64,000 nucleotides of DNA. Source: Vibrio furnissii CIP 102972 (lineage in GTDB: Bacteria > Pseudomonadota > Gammaproteobacteria > Enterobacterales > Vibrionaceae). This document shows positions 9,585 to 17,717 of the stretch, in pieces. Where the stretch lies: contig NZ_ACZP01000018.1 in assembly GCF_000176175.1 (NCBI RefSeq), positions 62,001 to 126,000 of the forward strand. The letters run 5' to 3'. The position numbers and the translations under genes were made by a program. Every line of letters starts with the position of its first letter. Within the stretch, counting starts at the first letter, position 1. Under the pieces are notes generated by a model. It saw only the letters and a list, made by a program, of their open reading frames with translations, did no database searches and was not told the origin of the DNA.

Positions 9585-9628
9585 GGCAGATATTTCAGTC
9601 ACTTCCTTCATTGACTAAAATATCTGCC
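9585..9628 (-). terminator. Long hairpin downstream of dsbD
   Basis: The arms GGCAGATATTTCAGTCA (9585-9601) and TGACTAAAATATCTGCC (9612-9628) pair over 17 bases with one mismatch across a 10-base loop. On the minus strand a short TAATTTT follows. It is probably the dsbD terminator, although the U tract is weak. Confidence 0.6.
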
Positions 9629-9647
9629 ATGCCAAAACGGTGACCCG

Positions 9648-11447
9648 TTATAGCTGATGGTTTTTGAGATGTTGTAAAAACTGCTCGGCAGGTTGAAAGC
9701 CGGTGATGCGCGCGTTGGGCACGGATTCGCCTTGAGCATTCCAGAATTCAATCGTGGGTAACCCCAACACTTGTCGCTGTTTGAGCAGGGCAATGTCTTG
9801 CGGCTGGTTGCGTGTGACGTCGGCTTGCAGCAAGACAAAGTTTTTCAGTTTCTGCGCCACATCCGGATGGTGGAAGGTGTACTTGTCAAACTCTTTACAC
9901 GCCACGCACCAGTCGGCATAGAAATCAAGCATCACCGGTTTGCCAGCCGCTTTGGCGTTGGCCAGTTCGCGGTTGAGATCGTCCACATTGGCAATCCGCG
10001 TAAATGCAATCGTCGGTTGTGCCTGCGTGGCCGCGTGTTCTGGCAGCAGCCAATGGTTCAGGAGCGGCTGGGCTGAGGCCAGCAGGCCGAGCATGGCGAT
10101 GATGCCCAGTAGGCTCTGCTTCCAGCCGGCAAACGGCAGGCTGTTTTTAACATGGTATAACCAACCAAACGCGGCGATGCCAAGCAGAGACCACAGCGCG
10201 GTGGCCCAGAATTCAGGCAGCAGGCGCTCCAAAAGGAAAATCGGCGCGGCGAGCAGAATAAAACCAAACAGCGTTTTGACGCGTTCCATCCACATGCCTG
10301 CGCGGGGCAGCAGACGGTTACCAAACACCGCCACCAGAATCAGCGGAATGCCCATGCCGAGAGCCAGTGCGTAGAGCGCCACGCCACCGGTGAGCAAATC
10401 GCCACTTTGCGCCACATACAGCAATGCGCCGGACAGCGGCGCCGTGGTGCAAGGGGAACACACCAAACCGGAAATCGCCCCCATGGCAAACACGCCCGCA
10501 AGGCTGCCGCCTTGTTGTTGGTTACTGAGGTTGTTCAACCAAGTCTGGACGCGGCTGGGCAGTTGTAAGGTGTAAAGGCCGAACATGGAGGCGGCGAGCA
10601 GCACAAACAGCGCGCTGAGGCCAATCAGCACGTACGGATGCTGTAAGGCGGCCTGAAATTGCAATCCGGCTGAAGCGACCACCAACCCGAGGAGGGTGTA
10701 GGTCAGCGCCATGCCTTGTACATACACAACACTGAGCAGCAGTGCGCGGCGGTGCGACAACTGGCCGCCACCGAGCACAATGCTGGTTAGGATCGGATAC
10801 ATGGGCAGCACGCATGGGGTAAACGCCAGCCCGATGCCGAGCAGCAAAAACAGCAGTGGCGTCCACCAAGCATCGGCCAGTTGTGATGCCAGAGAATCCT
10901 GTTGAGACGCAGGTGCGCTGCTGGGCGTGATAGCGGCGTTGTCCGTCGATGCGGTTGTGGCTGACGGCGCGGGTGTTATGGCGGCGGCCTGCGTGCCATT
11001 GAAACGCTCGATGTCGATCACACGCGTTTCCGGCGGATAACAGAAGCCCGCTTTGGCACAGCCTTGATACTGCACAATCAGACGCGCGCCATCTTGGTAG
11101 TCGCTCAGCGGCAGCGCGAGCGACAACGGCGTGGTGTAAATGGTGACATCGCCAAAGAATTCATCGTGATACGGCTGACCTTGCTGCAACTGATAGTCGC
11201 CCAGCGTCACCTTGTCGGCGCTGATGCTGATGCGGTCTTGATAGAGGTAGTAGCCGTCTTTCACTTGCCAATCGAGGTAGATTTGATGGCCTTGTTGAAA
11301 TGAGCTGAACGGAAAGGCTTCATCGACGGTGACAAAACGCGAGTTACTGCCCAGCGCCAGCGGATTGCTGTTGCCAAAGGCGGCCAGTGCGGGCTGGCTG
11401 AGTGCGGCACACAGCAGCAGAAAAAAAGACAAAAATATACGCATCAT
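9648..11447 (-). CDS. dsbD: Thiol:disulfide interchange protein DsbD
   Basis: This 599-residue inner-membrane protein moves electrons from cytoplasmic thioredoxin to periplasmic DsbC, DsbG and other reductases. The signal peptide ends near PALAAFG. The periplasmic alpha domain carries the Cys pair in CAKAGFCYP near residue 130. The eight-segment membrane domain carries FTPCVLP near 211 and VCSPCTTAP, the membrane redox pair. The C-terminal thioredoxin-like domain has DWCVACKEF near 515. All three redox pairs are intact and the length is normal. It appears monocistronic. Confidence 0.96.
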   Translation of the reverse strand: MMRIFLSFFLLLCAALSQPALAAFGNSNPLALGSNSRFVTVDEAFPFSSFQQGHQIYLDWQVKDGYYLYQDRISISADKVTLGDYQLQQGQPYHDEFFGDVTIYTTPLSLALPLSDYQDGARLIVQYQGCAKAGFCYPPETRVIDIERFNGTQAAAITPAPSATTASTDNAAITPSSAPASQQDSLASQLADAWWTPLLFLLLGIGLAFTPCVLPMYPILTSIVLGGGQLSHRRALLLSVVYVQGMALTYTLLGLVVASAGLQFQAALQHPYVLIGLSALFVLLAASMFGLYTLQLPSRVQTWLNNLSNQQQGGSLAGVFAMGAISGLVCSPCTTAPLSGALLYVAQSGDLLTGGVALYALALGMGIPLILVAVFGNRLLPRAGMWMERVKTLFGFILLAAPIFLLERLLPEFWATALWSLLGIAAFGWLYHVKNSLPFAGWKQSLLGIIAMLGLLASAQPLLNHWLLPEHAATQAQPTIAFTRIANVDDLNRELANAKAAGKPVMLDFYADWCVACKEFDKYTFHHPDVAQKLKNFVLLQADVTRNQPQDIALLKQRQVLGLPTIEFWNAQGESVPNARITGFQPAEQFLQHLKNHQL

Positions 11448-11641
11448 CGAGACATTCTGAAAAAGTGGACGGTCATACTATACCCAAAAAATCCGCGACT
11501 GCGTTTGTTGGTATCAAATTCTGTGCAACATCAGGCGCACCCGCGGTGTTTGGGGGGTTGTTCGATGAGACCGGTGGAAAGGGGATTTGGTTTCATGTTG
11601 GGGCGCAAATGGCGTCAATTTGCTGAAAAACCGTGGGGAAA

Positions 11642-11660
11642 CACCCGCACAGGGCGGGTG
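11642..11660 (-). terminator. Probable terminator of the argR-like gene
   Basis: A 7-bp stem CACCCGC / GCGGGTG lies immediately after the stop. On the minus strand TGTTT follows, so the U tract is weak. Confidence 0.5.
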
Positions 11661-11666
11661 CTTGAG

Positions 11667-12152
11667 TTAGGCCACGCCGAGGCGGGTTTTGACGATGTGT
11701 TCGCACGCTTCCACATTGTTGGCGTCGCGCGGGATCACCAGCACGGTGTCATTGCCGCCCACGGTGCCAAGAATTTCGCTGTGCGGGTCGATGTCCACTA
11801 ATCGCGCCACCAATTGCGCGCTGCCGGGATGGGTTTTGACCACCACAATCGCTTGGTTGTGAGTGATAAATTCAATCTGCGAGGCGATGGAGGATTCCAC
11901 GCGCACCGGCGCGGTTTCCACCGTGATGCAATAAACTTTCTTACCGCAGGCATTTTGTACTTTCACCACGCCAAGCTGTGACAGCAGGCGCGACACCGTC
12001 GATTGACTGATGCCCTCAAAGCCCAGTTCGATGAGTTTTTCACGCAGTTCATTTTGATTGGCAAAGCTCTGCTGTTGAAGCAGGCGTTTGCACGCCGCCG
12101 CCAGAGATTCATCCTCATACGTGAGTGCACTGTGAGGCATTTTTCTGTTCAC
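11667..12152 (-). CDS. argR: ArgR-family regulator with altered ligand site, linked to arginine deiminase
   Basis: This 161-residue protein has the ArgR layout. An N-terminal winged HTH carries ISQSTVSRLL near residues 48-57. A C-terminal hexamerisation/ligand domain contains GSAQLVARLVD and ILGTVGGNDT. Canonical ArgR senses L-arginine and binds ARG boxes. Here GNDT (Asn134-Asp135) replaces GDDT, so the equivalent of E. coli Asp128 is Asn. The Gln and Asp of the AQLVARLVD stretch remain. The GTG at 12152 has a good AAGGAG; an in-frame ATG lies four codons later. It sits downstream of pyrBI and near arcA-arcC-argF, so it probably regulates the deiminase locus rather than arginine biosynthesis. 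Family is certain; role and ligand are inferred. Confidence 0.85.
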   Translation of the reverse strand: MNRKMPHSALTYEDESLAAACKRLLQQQSFANQNELREKLIELGFEGISQSTVSRLLSQLGVVKVQNACGKKVYCITVETAPVRVESSIASQIEFITHNQAIVVVKTHPGSAQLVARLVDIDPHSEILGTVGGNDTVLVIPRDANNVEACEHIVKTRLGVA

Positions 12153-12491
12153 GGGTAACTCCTTATCCAGTCACGCCTAGGCGCGAGACAATCTGGTATT
12201 CCATACCCTGTCAGCACACTCCCAAAGCCTTAGAGTGCGACATCCACCCACGATGCACATCGCAGCATGGGCGGGAAACCGGTGTTGAGCACTGGGATCA
12301 TTATCGTTGATGGCAGCAGCTTACCATTATTCACAATGTGGCTTTTTGAATAGGATCACCAAACAATAATTCGGATAAATATGTCATGCTTGGTATTTTA
12401 TGTTGAAGTGATGTAACTTTATGCAATATTGCGTGCGGTGAGCGGGGAGCCACTCAGCGCCAACGTAGGCGGCTGAGTGGCTGGCGGTGAA
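12153..12491. promoter_or_regulatory. Region between pyrI and the argR-like gene
   Basis: These 339 bases contain a 10-bp stem GCCACTCAGC / GCTGAGTGGC (12449-12458, 12472-12481) just after pyrI, without a T run on the minus strand. They also hold the palindrome GCAATATTGC (12423-12432) and an AT-rich stretch (12310-12420) that should carry the argR promoter. An ATTCA and a TGAAT half-site occur near 12320-12340 but without ARG-box spacing. No gene is visible. Confidence 0.45.
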
Positions 12492-12953
12492 TCAATTCTC
12501 GGTCATGATTTCGCGCGAGAATACTTTTTCACAGTAGTGGCATTTGAGCTGCACATTTTCTTGTTTCAGAATCACGCGAAAGCGGCTGTTGACCGGCTCG
12601 CCGTGTGAGATGCAGTTGCTGTTCGGGCAAGCAAACACGCCGTCGATGCGCTCAGGTAGTGCCAGCGTCAGTTTATTCACCACCTGATACTCTTCAATTT
12701 GGTTCACGGTCGCATTCGGTGCGTACAGCGCCAGTTGGTTGGCCTGCTCTTTGCTCAGGTAGACGTTCTCAATCTTAATCAAATCTTTATGACCCAGCGC
12801 AGACGAGGGCAGGTTGAGGCCGATGGTGATGCGCTGATTGGTTTCATGCAGTTTGAACAGCGACAGAATCTTGATGCCGAGGTTGGCAGGAACGTGGTCA
12901 ATCACTGAGCCGTTGCGGATCGCTTCTACCTGTAGTTGGTTCTCTTTTACCAT
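12492..12953 (-). CDS. pyrI: Aspartate carbamoyltransferase regulatory chain
   Basis: This 153-residue allosteric chain of aspartate transcarbamoylase binds CTP/ATP and links the catalytic trimers. The N-terminal allosteric domain (1-100) includes NGSVIDHVPANLGIKIL. The C-terminal zinc domain has four cysteines in CPNSNC and CHYC, ending in FSREIM. Length and motifs match the enteric protein. It lies 15 bases after pyrB in the same transcript, so it shares the pyrL attenuator. Confidence 0.97.
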   Translation of the reverse strand: MVKENQLQVEAIRNGSVIDHVPANLGIKILSLFKLHETNQRITIGLNLPSSALGHKDLIKIENVYLSKEQANQLALYAPNATVNQIEEYQVVNKLTLALPERIDGVFACPNSNCISHGEPVNSRFRVILKQENVQLKCHYCEKVFSREIMTEN

Positions 12954-12968
12954 GATGACATCTCCTGC

Positions 12969-13898
12969 TTATAGATTTGGGTTCAGAACAAGGGCGAGTA
13001 GGGCTTGGCGGGCATAAACGCCGTTCTCGGCCTGTTGGAAATAGTAGGCGTAAGGGGTGTGATCCACGTCGGTGGTGATTTCGTCCACGCGGGGTAGCGG
13101 GTGGAGCACTTTCAGGTTCGCGCGTGCCGCTTTGAGCGTGTCGGCCGAGAGGACGTACGCCGATTTCATGTGTGCGTATTCGGACTCGTCAAAGCGCTCT
13201 TTTTGCACACGTGTCATGTACAGAATATCCAGTTCCGGCACCACTTCCTCAATGCTGGCGTGAGTGCTGAACGCGATGCCTGCTTCTTCCAGTTCCTGAC
13301 ACAGGTAATCCGGCATCGCCAGCACTTCCGGGGCGATGAAGAAGAAGCGAATGTTGTTGAATTTCGCCAGTGCTTGCGTCAGCGAGTGCACGGTGCGGCC
13401 ATATTTCAAATCGCCGACGAATGCGACGTTGAGGTTATCCAACGTGCCTTGCGTTTCGTAAATCGAGAACAGATCGAGCAAGGTTTGCGTCGGGTGCTGG
13501 TTGGCGCCGTCCCCCCCGTTGACCACTGGCACGCCGTTGGAGAACTCGGAAGCGAGACGCGCGGCACCTTCTTGCGGGTGGCGCATCACGAACGCGTCGA
13601 CGTAAGAAGAAATCACTTGCACTGAATCGGCCAGTGTTTCGCCTTTCTTCGCCAGCGAGGTGTTGCCGCCGTTGTCAAAGCCAATCACGGTGCCACCGAG
13701 GCGTTGCACTGCGGTTTCAAACGACAGGCGGGTGCGGGTGGAGGGTTCAAAGAAACAGCTCGCCACCACTTTGTTTTTCAGCAGCTCAGGGTTGGGTTCC
13801 GCTTTGAGGCGGGCGGCCGTATCGACGATAAGTTCCAGTTCATGGCGTGTGAATTCTGGAATCGAAATGATGTGTCGGTTAAACAGCGAGTGTGCCAT
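12969..13898 (-). CDS. pyrB: Aspartate carbamoyltransferase catalytic chain
   Basis: This 309-residue catalytic chain makes carbamoyl-aspartate from carbamoyl phosphate and aspartate, the committed step of pyrimidine synthesis. The carbamoyl-phosphate loop STRTRLSFE near residue 53, the HPTQ element in GDGANQHPTQTLLDL, and HPLPRVDEI in the aspartate domain are all present. The ATG is preceded by AGGAAGAG. It is the first structural gene of pyrBI, about 90 bases after the stop of a leader peptide and directly downstream of an attenuator. It shares its substrate, carbamoyl phosphate, with the neighbouring argF and arcC products. Confidence 0.97.
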   Translation of the reverse strand: MAHSLFNRHIISIPEFTRHELELIVDTAARLKAEPNPELLKNKVVASCFFEPSTRTRLSFETAVQRLGGTVIGFDNGGNTSLAKKGETLADSVQVISSYVDAFVMRHPQEGAARLASEFSNGVPVVNGGDGANQHPTQTLLDLFSIYETQGTLDNLNVAFVGDLKYGRTVHSLTQALAKFNNIRFFFIAPEVLAMPDYLCQELEEAGIAFSTHASIEEVVPELDILYMTRVQKERFDESEYAHMKSAYVLSADTLKAARANLKVLHPLPRVDEITTDVDHTPYAYYFQQAENGVYARQALLALVLNPNL

Positions 13899-13960
13899 AA
13901 CGTCTCTTCCTTTTGTGTGGGTTCATGGCTCGGCCGATGGGCTGAGGACGAAAAAAACTC

Positions 13961-13990
13961 AAAAAAAAGCCCCCTGAAATAGGAGGCTTT
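13961..13990 (-). terminator. pyrBI attenuator
   Basis: On the minus strand AAAGCCTCCT pairs with AGGGGGCTTT (one G-U) and is followed by eight T. The hairpin begins at the pyrL stop codon and lies between pyrL and pyrB. This is the arrangement of the UTP-sensitive pyrBI attenuator of E. coli. Confidence 0.9.
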
Positions 13991-14078
13991 AACAACGATC
14001 ACCACAGCAAAACAAAACGGCGTGACGCGCCCAATACGGACGGCTTTTCAAACGCGATGCTCGATTGAATACGCTCAT
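13989..14078 (-). CDS. pyrL: pyrBI leader peptide PyrL
   Basis: This 29-residue open frame begins at ATG 14078, with AGGGA upstream, and stops exactly at the attenuator hairpin. It begins MSVFNRASRL and ends in CCGDRC. The U-rich stretch coding for AVLFC is placed where RNA polymerase would pause at low UTP, so that the coupled ribosome overlaps and blocks the hairpin. The sequence does not resemble E. coli PyrL, which is expected because only the coupling matters. The evidence is its position, ribosome site and attenuator. Confidence 0.8.
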   Translation of the reverse strand: MSVFNRASRLKSRPYWARHAVLFCCGDRC

Positions 14079-14108
14079 TTTTTGTTCCCTGTAGACAAAT
14101 TGCGGAGG

Positions 14109-14136
14109 ATTATACGGACAAAAATCACCGGTGCAA
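14109..14136 (-). promoter_or_regulatory. Probable pyrL-pyrBI promoter
   Basis: On the minus strand TTGCAC (14131-14136), 16 bases, then a perfect TATAAT (14109-14114). It lies about 30 bases before the pyrL start. Confidence 0.7.
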
Positions 14137-14261
14137 TAGCTTTTGAAAAATATTCAAGTTGTGGATTTTTATGCGAATTTTACTCAAATGTTCTGCATTT
14201 TACCCGCCAGTTTATGCGTCTGGCTTGATGGTGGGTTTTACCGAAAAAACGTTGAAAAAAG

Positions 14262-14297
14262 GCTGAAAAAAAATGCGGGCTTTATTCAGCCCGCATT
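14262..14297 (-). terminator. Terminator of the arc operon after argF
   Basis: The 10-bp stem AATGCGGGCT / AGCCCGCATT (14272-14281, 14288-14297) is followed on the minus strand by a run of T. It separates argF from pyrBI transcription. Confidence 0.92.
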
Positions 14298-14330
14298 GGT
14301 CGGTAGGTAAAGGAAGTTTTGGTTTTTGGC

Positions 14331-15341
14331 TTAGTCGCCGAGTGTTGCCACCATGATTGCTTTGATGGTGTGCATGCGGTTTTCCGCTTCATCGAACACG
14401 ATGGAGTAGTCGGATTCGATCACTTCGTCAGTCACTTCGCAGCCGTCTTTCAGCACTGGGTAGTCGTGTGCCAGTTGTTTGCCCACGGTGGTGTCTTCGC
14501 CATGGAATGCTGGTAGGCAGTGCATGAATTTCACATGCGGGTTACCAGTTGCTTTGATGACGTTCATGTTGACTTGGTAAGGCAGCATCAAGTTAATGCG
14601 CTCTGCCCACGCTTCTTTCGCTTCGCCCATAGACACCCACACGTCGGTGTAGAGGAAGTCACAGCCAATCACACCTTCTTGCACATCGTCAGTCAGGGTA
14701 ATTTTACCGCCGGTTTGTTTGGCGATTTCGCGGCAAGTCGCAACCAATTCTTCAGTCGGCCAGAATTGTTTAGGTGCCACGAGGCGAATGTCCATGCCCA
14801 TTTTCGCTGCGCCGACCATCAATGAGTTACCCATGTTGTTGCGCGCATCACCAAGGTAAGCGAATTTGATTTCGTGCAGCTGTTTGCCACGGCTGTGTTC
14901 CATCATGGTTAGGAAGTCAGCGAGGATTTGCGTTGGGTGGAATTCGTCAGTCAGGCCGTTCCATACCGGTACACCGGCATGTGCACCCAGCTCTTCAACG
15001 ATCGCTTGACCGAAACCGCGGTATTCAATGCCGTCGTACATACGACCCAGCACGCGGGCGGTGTCTTTCATCGATTCTTTGTGACCAATTTGAGAGCCTG
15101 AGGGACCAAGATAAGACACTTGCGCGCCTTGGTCGAATGCCGCCACTTCAAATGCACAACGGGTACGAGTGGAGGTTTTTTCAAAGATCAGTGCAATGTT
15201 TTTGCCAGTCAGGCGTGGCTGTTCATAGCCGTTGTATTTGGCTTTTTTCAGTTCAGCGGCAAGATCCAACATGTGTTGAATTTCGCGTGGAGTGAAGTCG
15301 AGTAGTTTCAGGAAGTTACGGTTACGTAGGTTAAAAGCCAT
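14331..15341 (-). CDS. argF: Ornithine carbamoyltransferase
   Basis: This 336-residue enzyme interconverts ornithine plus carbamoyl phosphate and citrulline plus phosphate. The carbamoyl-phosphate site STRTR near residue 57, DEFHPTQ near 132, and the ornithine-side MHCLPAFHG near 272 are intact. As third gene after arcA and arcC it is placed to work catabolically, splitting citrulline to give carbamoyl phosphate for ArcC. It may also serve biosynthesis. No leader structure is obvious in the 89 bases before it, so it is probably co-transcribed with arcC. It could equally be named arcB. Confidence 0.93.
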   Translation of the reverse strand: MAFNLRNRNFLKLLDFTPREIQHMLDLAAELKKAKYNGYEQPRLTGKNIALIFEKTSTRTRCAFEVAAFDQGAQVSYLGPSGSQIGHKESMKDTARVLGRMYDGIEYRGFGQAIVEELGAHAGVPVWNGLTDEFHPTQILADFLTMMEHSRGKQLHEIKFAYLGDARNNMGNSLMVGAAKMGMDIRLVAPKQFWPTEELVATCREIAKQTGGKITLTDDVQEGVIGCDFLYTDVWVSMGEAKEAWAERINLMLPYQVNMNVIKATGNPHVKFMHCLPAFHGEDTTVGKQLAHDYPVLKDGCEVTDEVIESDYSIVFDEAENRMHTIKAIMVATLGD

Positions 15342-15430
15342 GATCTTATCCTCATCTGGGAAGCGCTTACGCCATCTTGCCTAAGCGCTGAAAATTCAAT
15401 GTTTGATTACCAGTGACGCAGCACGGGTGA

Positions 15431-16345
15431 TTACTGATCGCGAGTGATGTTGGTGCCTGCTTGGCCTTCCAGAATGCGCAAGCCATCTTGCAGCGCGCCA
15501 ATGCCAACCACGGTGCCGCCTTTACGAATGAATTCGCAGGACGCTTCGATTTTTGGCCCCATGGAGCCTGCATCAAATTGGTATTTCGCCAGCTCAGACG
15601 GGGTGGTGTTGCGCAGTGCGGTTTGAGTTGGTTTGCCCCAGTCGAGGTACACCGCGTCGGCATCGGTTAGGATCAGCAGTGCATCGGCACCGATCTGTTT
15701 GGCAAGGAACGCGGCTGACATGTCTTTGTCGATCACCGCTTCCACACCGACCAATTTGCCGTTTTCACGTTTGACCGGGATGCCGCCACCGCCAGTACAG
15801 ATCACCAAGTGACCTTCATCGATGAGCTTAGTGATCGCTTCATGTTCGATGATGCCGGTAGGTTGTGGGCTTGGCACCACGCGGCGGAAGTATTTGCCGT
15901 CCGGTTTCACCGTCCAGTGATATTTCTCGGCCATTTCACGCGCTTCGGCTTCTTCGTAGACTGGACCAATCGGTTTGGTCGGGTCGGCAAAGGCCGGGTC
16001 GTTCGGATCGACCGACATTTGAGTCAGCATGCAAGTCACGTTGCGTTCTGGCAGCAGGTTTTTGAATTCCTGCATCAGCATGTAACCGATCATGCCTTGA
16101 GTTTCGCTACCCAACACGTCAAGTGGGTAAGGGCTTACTTTCTTGTATTCCAAACCTTGCAGCGCGAGCAATCCCACTTGTGGACCATTACCGTGCACCA
16201 ACACCACGTTGTACGCTTTGGCAATTTCAGAAATGGTTTTGGCTGCAATTTCAATGTTGTGGCGTTGAACATCCGCTTCTAACGGTTCACCGCGACGAAG
16301 CAATGCGTTACCACCTAATGCGACGACTACTGTTTGTTTAGTCAT
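15431..16345 (-). CDS. arcC: Carbamate kinase
   Basis: This 304-residue amino-acid-kinase-fold enzyme makes ATP from carbamoyl phosphate and ADP, the energy-yielding last step of the deiminase pathway. Conserved stretches include VVALGGNALLRRGE at the N terminus, VHGNGPQVG near 50, ICTGGGGIPV near 210, and LTDADAVYLDWG. Length is as expected. It lies 66 bases after arcA and 89 before argF on the same strand. Confidence 0.96.
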   Translation of the reverse strand: MTKQTVVVALGGNALLRRGEPLEADVQRHNIEIAAKTISEIAKAYNVVLVHGNGPQVGLLALQGLEYKKVSPYPLDVLGSETQGMIGYMLMQEFKNLLPERNVTCMLTQMSVDPNDPAFADPTKPIGPVYEEAEAREMAEKYHWTVKPDGKYFRRVVPSPQPTGIIEHEAITKLIDEGHLVICTGGGGIPVKRENGKLVGVEAVIDKDMSAAFLAKQIGADALLILTDADAVYLDWGKPTQTALRNTTPSELAKYQFDAGSMGPKIEASCEFIRKGGTVVGIGALQDGLRILEGQAGTNITRDQ

Positions 16346-16411
16346 GGTTATATCTCTTATTATGTGGGCCGAAGCTGGCAGAGGAAGGTCAGCCCCGGCC
16401 CGAGTTAGTCA

Positions 16412-17632
16412 CTAGATGTCATCACGTTCAATTGGGCAGCTCATGCAGCGAGCACCGCCACGGCCGCGGCCCAGTTCATCACCCGGAATTGGCAGAACGG
16501 TGATGCCGGCTTTGTCGTATTTTTCGTTGGTGTAGGTGTTACGTTCGTAACCAATCACCACGCCAGGACGAACGGTCAACACGTTGTTGGCATCGTTCCA
16601 CTGTTCACGTTCGGCTTCGAAACTGTCACCCCCGGTGGTGATCATGTTCAGTTTGTCGACGCCCAATGCGTTTTCGATGGTGTGAATGTAAGACGCTTGT
16701 TGGGTCGCTTTCACGCGGCCAGATTCATCACCGGTCAGGCTCCAGCAGTTCACATCATCTGGAATCACGTTTGGATACACAGAGAAGGTGTCTTCACGCA
16801 TGTGTGTCATCACCGTATCCAAGTGCATGCAAGAACGATCTTTTGGCAGTTCCAGTGCGATCACTTGTTTGGCTTGGCCATGTTTGAACAGAGAAGAAGC
16901 CAACTGCTCAACCCCTTGTGGCGTGGTACGTTCTGACATACCAATCAGCACAGCGCCGCGACCAATTACCAGAACGTCACCGCCTTCAATGGTGGATTTG
17001 TCGTAGTTGCGTTCTTCGTCGCCGAAGTACTTGATGAAGTCTTGGCCGGCGAATGTTGGGTGCCAGCGGTAAATTGCACGCAGGTGGTTGGTTTCACGTT
17101 GGCGCGCCACTTTCGCCATTGGGTTGATGGATACACCCCCGTAAACCCAGCATGAGGTGTCACGAGTGAACAGGTGGTTTGGCAACGGTTTGATGATGAA
17201 ATCGTTCGCCTTGTTCATGGTTTGTAAAATAGAAGACGATTTGATGGGTAGCTGACCGTAAGACAGACCGCCGGTCAGAATTTTCGCCAATTCCATGTGG
17301 GGTTGATCTGCAAGGTAGCAGCGCAGATCGTTGGCGAACGTTGGACCAAAACGGTTATCAGAAATTTGCGTGTTCAGCAGCCATTCTTTGGCTTCCGGCA
17401 CATCCAGTGTTTCTGCAAGCAAATTGGTGAGCAGTAATACTTCCACACCTTGGTCGCGAAGTGTTTGGGCAAACACATCGTGTTCTTTGCCCGCACGTTC
17501 GATATCCAAAACGTCATCAAATAACAGGTCGTGACAGTTTGATGGCGTCAGGTGGGTGAGTGCGCGACGTGGACGGTGAATTAAAACGCGACGTAATTGA
17601 CCGATTTCAGAACCTACGTATAACTTACTCAT
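16412..17632 (-). CDS. arcA: Arginine deiminase
   Basis: This 406-residue enzyme converts arginine to citrulline and ammonia, the first step of the deiminase pathway that gives ATP and acid resistance under low oxygen. The N-terminal EIGQLRRVLIHRP, FTRDTSCWV near 163, MHLDTVMT near 270 with the catalytic His, and the C-terminal GGARCMSCP with catalytic Cys396 are all in place. It is the first gene of arcA-arcC-argF. A long non-coding region with a candidate ARG box and an FNR-like site lies upstream. Confidence 0.97.
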   Translation of the reverse strand: MSKLYVGSEIGQLRRVLIHRPRRALTHLTPSNCHDLLFDDVLDIERAGKEHDVFAQTLRDQGVEVLLLTNLLAETLDVPEAKEWLLNTQISDNRFGPTFANDLRCYLADQPHMELAKILTGGLSYGQLPIKSSSILQTMNKANDFIIKPLPNHLFTRDTSCWVYGGVSINPMAKVARQRETNHLRAIYRWHPTFAGQDFIKYFGDEERNYDKSTIEGGDVLVIGRGAVLIGMSERTTPQGVEQLASSLFKHGQAKQVIALELPKDRSCMHLDTVMTHMREDTFSVYPNVIPDDVNCWSLTGDESGRVKATQQASYIHTIENALGVDKLNMITTGGDSFEAEREQWNDANNVLTVRPGVVIGYERNTYTNEKYDKAGITVLPIPGDELGRGRGGARCMSCPIERDDI

Positions 17633-17699
17633 AATCGTATCTCTCTTATTTTCTGTGTATTTCTTAATTTGAAATACATATTTATTTGTAGGGTTAGGT

Positions 17700-17717
17700 A
17701 ATGAATTTAAATTAGCT
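17700..17717. promoter_or_regulatory. Candidate ARG box upstream of arcA
   Basis: AATGAATTTAAATTAGCT fits the ARG-box pattern (TGAAT, four A/T, ATTCA) at the whole left half and three of five right-half positions. It lies 68-85 bases before the arcA start, where an ArgR-type activator could act. Confidence 0.45.

Larger units (their letters stand above)
9269..9647. promoter_or_regulatory. Intergenic region upstream of pulA, downstream of dsbD
   Basis: These 379 bases hold the pulA promoter region and the end of the dsbD transcript. Two structures stand out: a G-rich tract at 9468-9502 and a long hairpin at 9585-9628. No gene is visible. Confidence 0.6.

Noticed and set aside
10058..10324. 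Small frames inside dsbD and other large genes
   Set aside because: All overlap conserved coding sequence in another frame; none has independent support.
12310..12345. ARG box before the argR-like gene
   Set aside because: ATTCA and TGAAT half-sites are present but in the wrong order and spacing for the TGAAT-N4-ATTCA palindrome.
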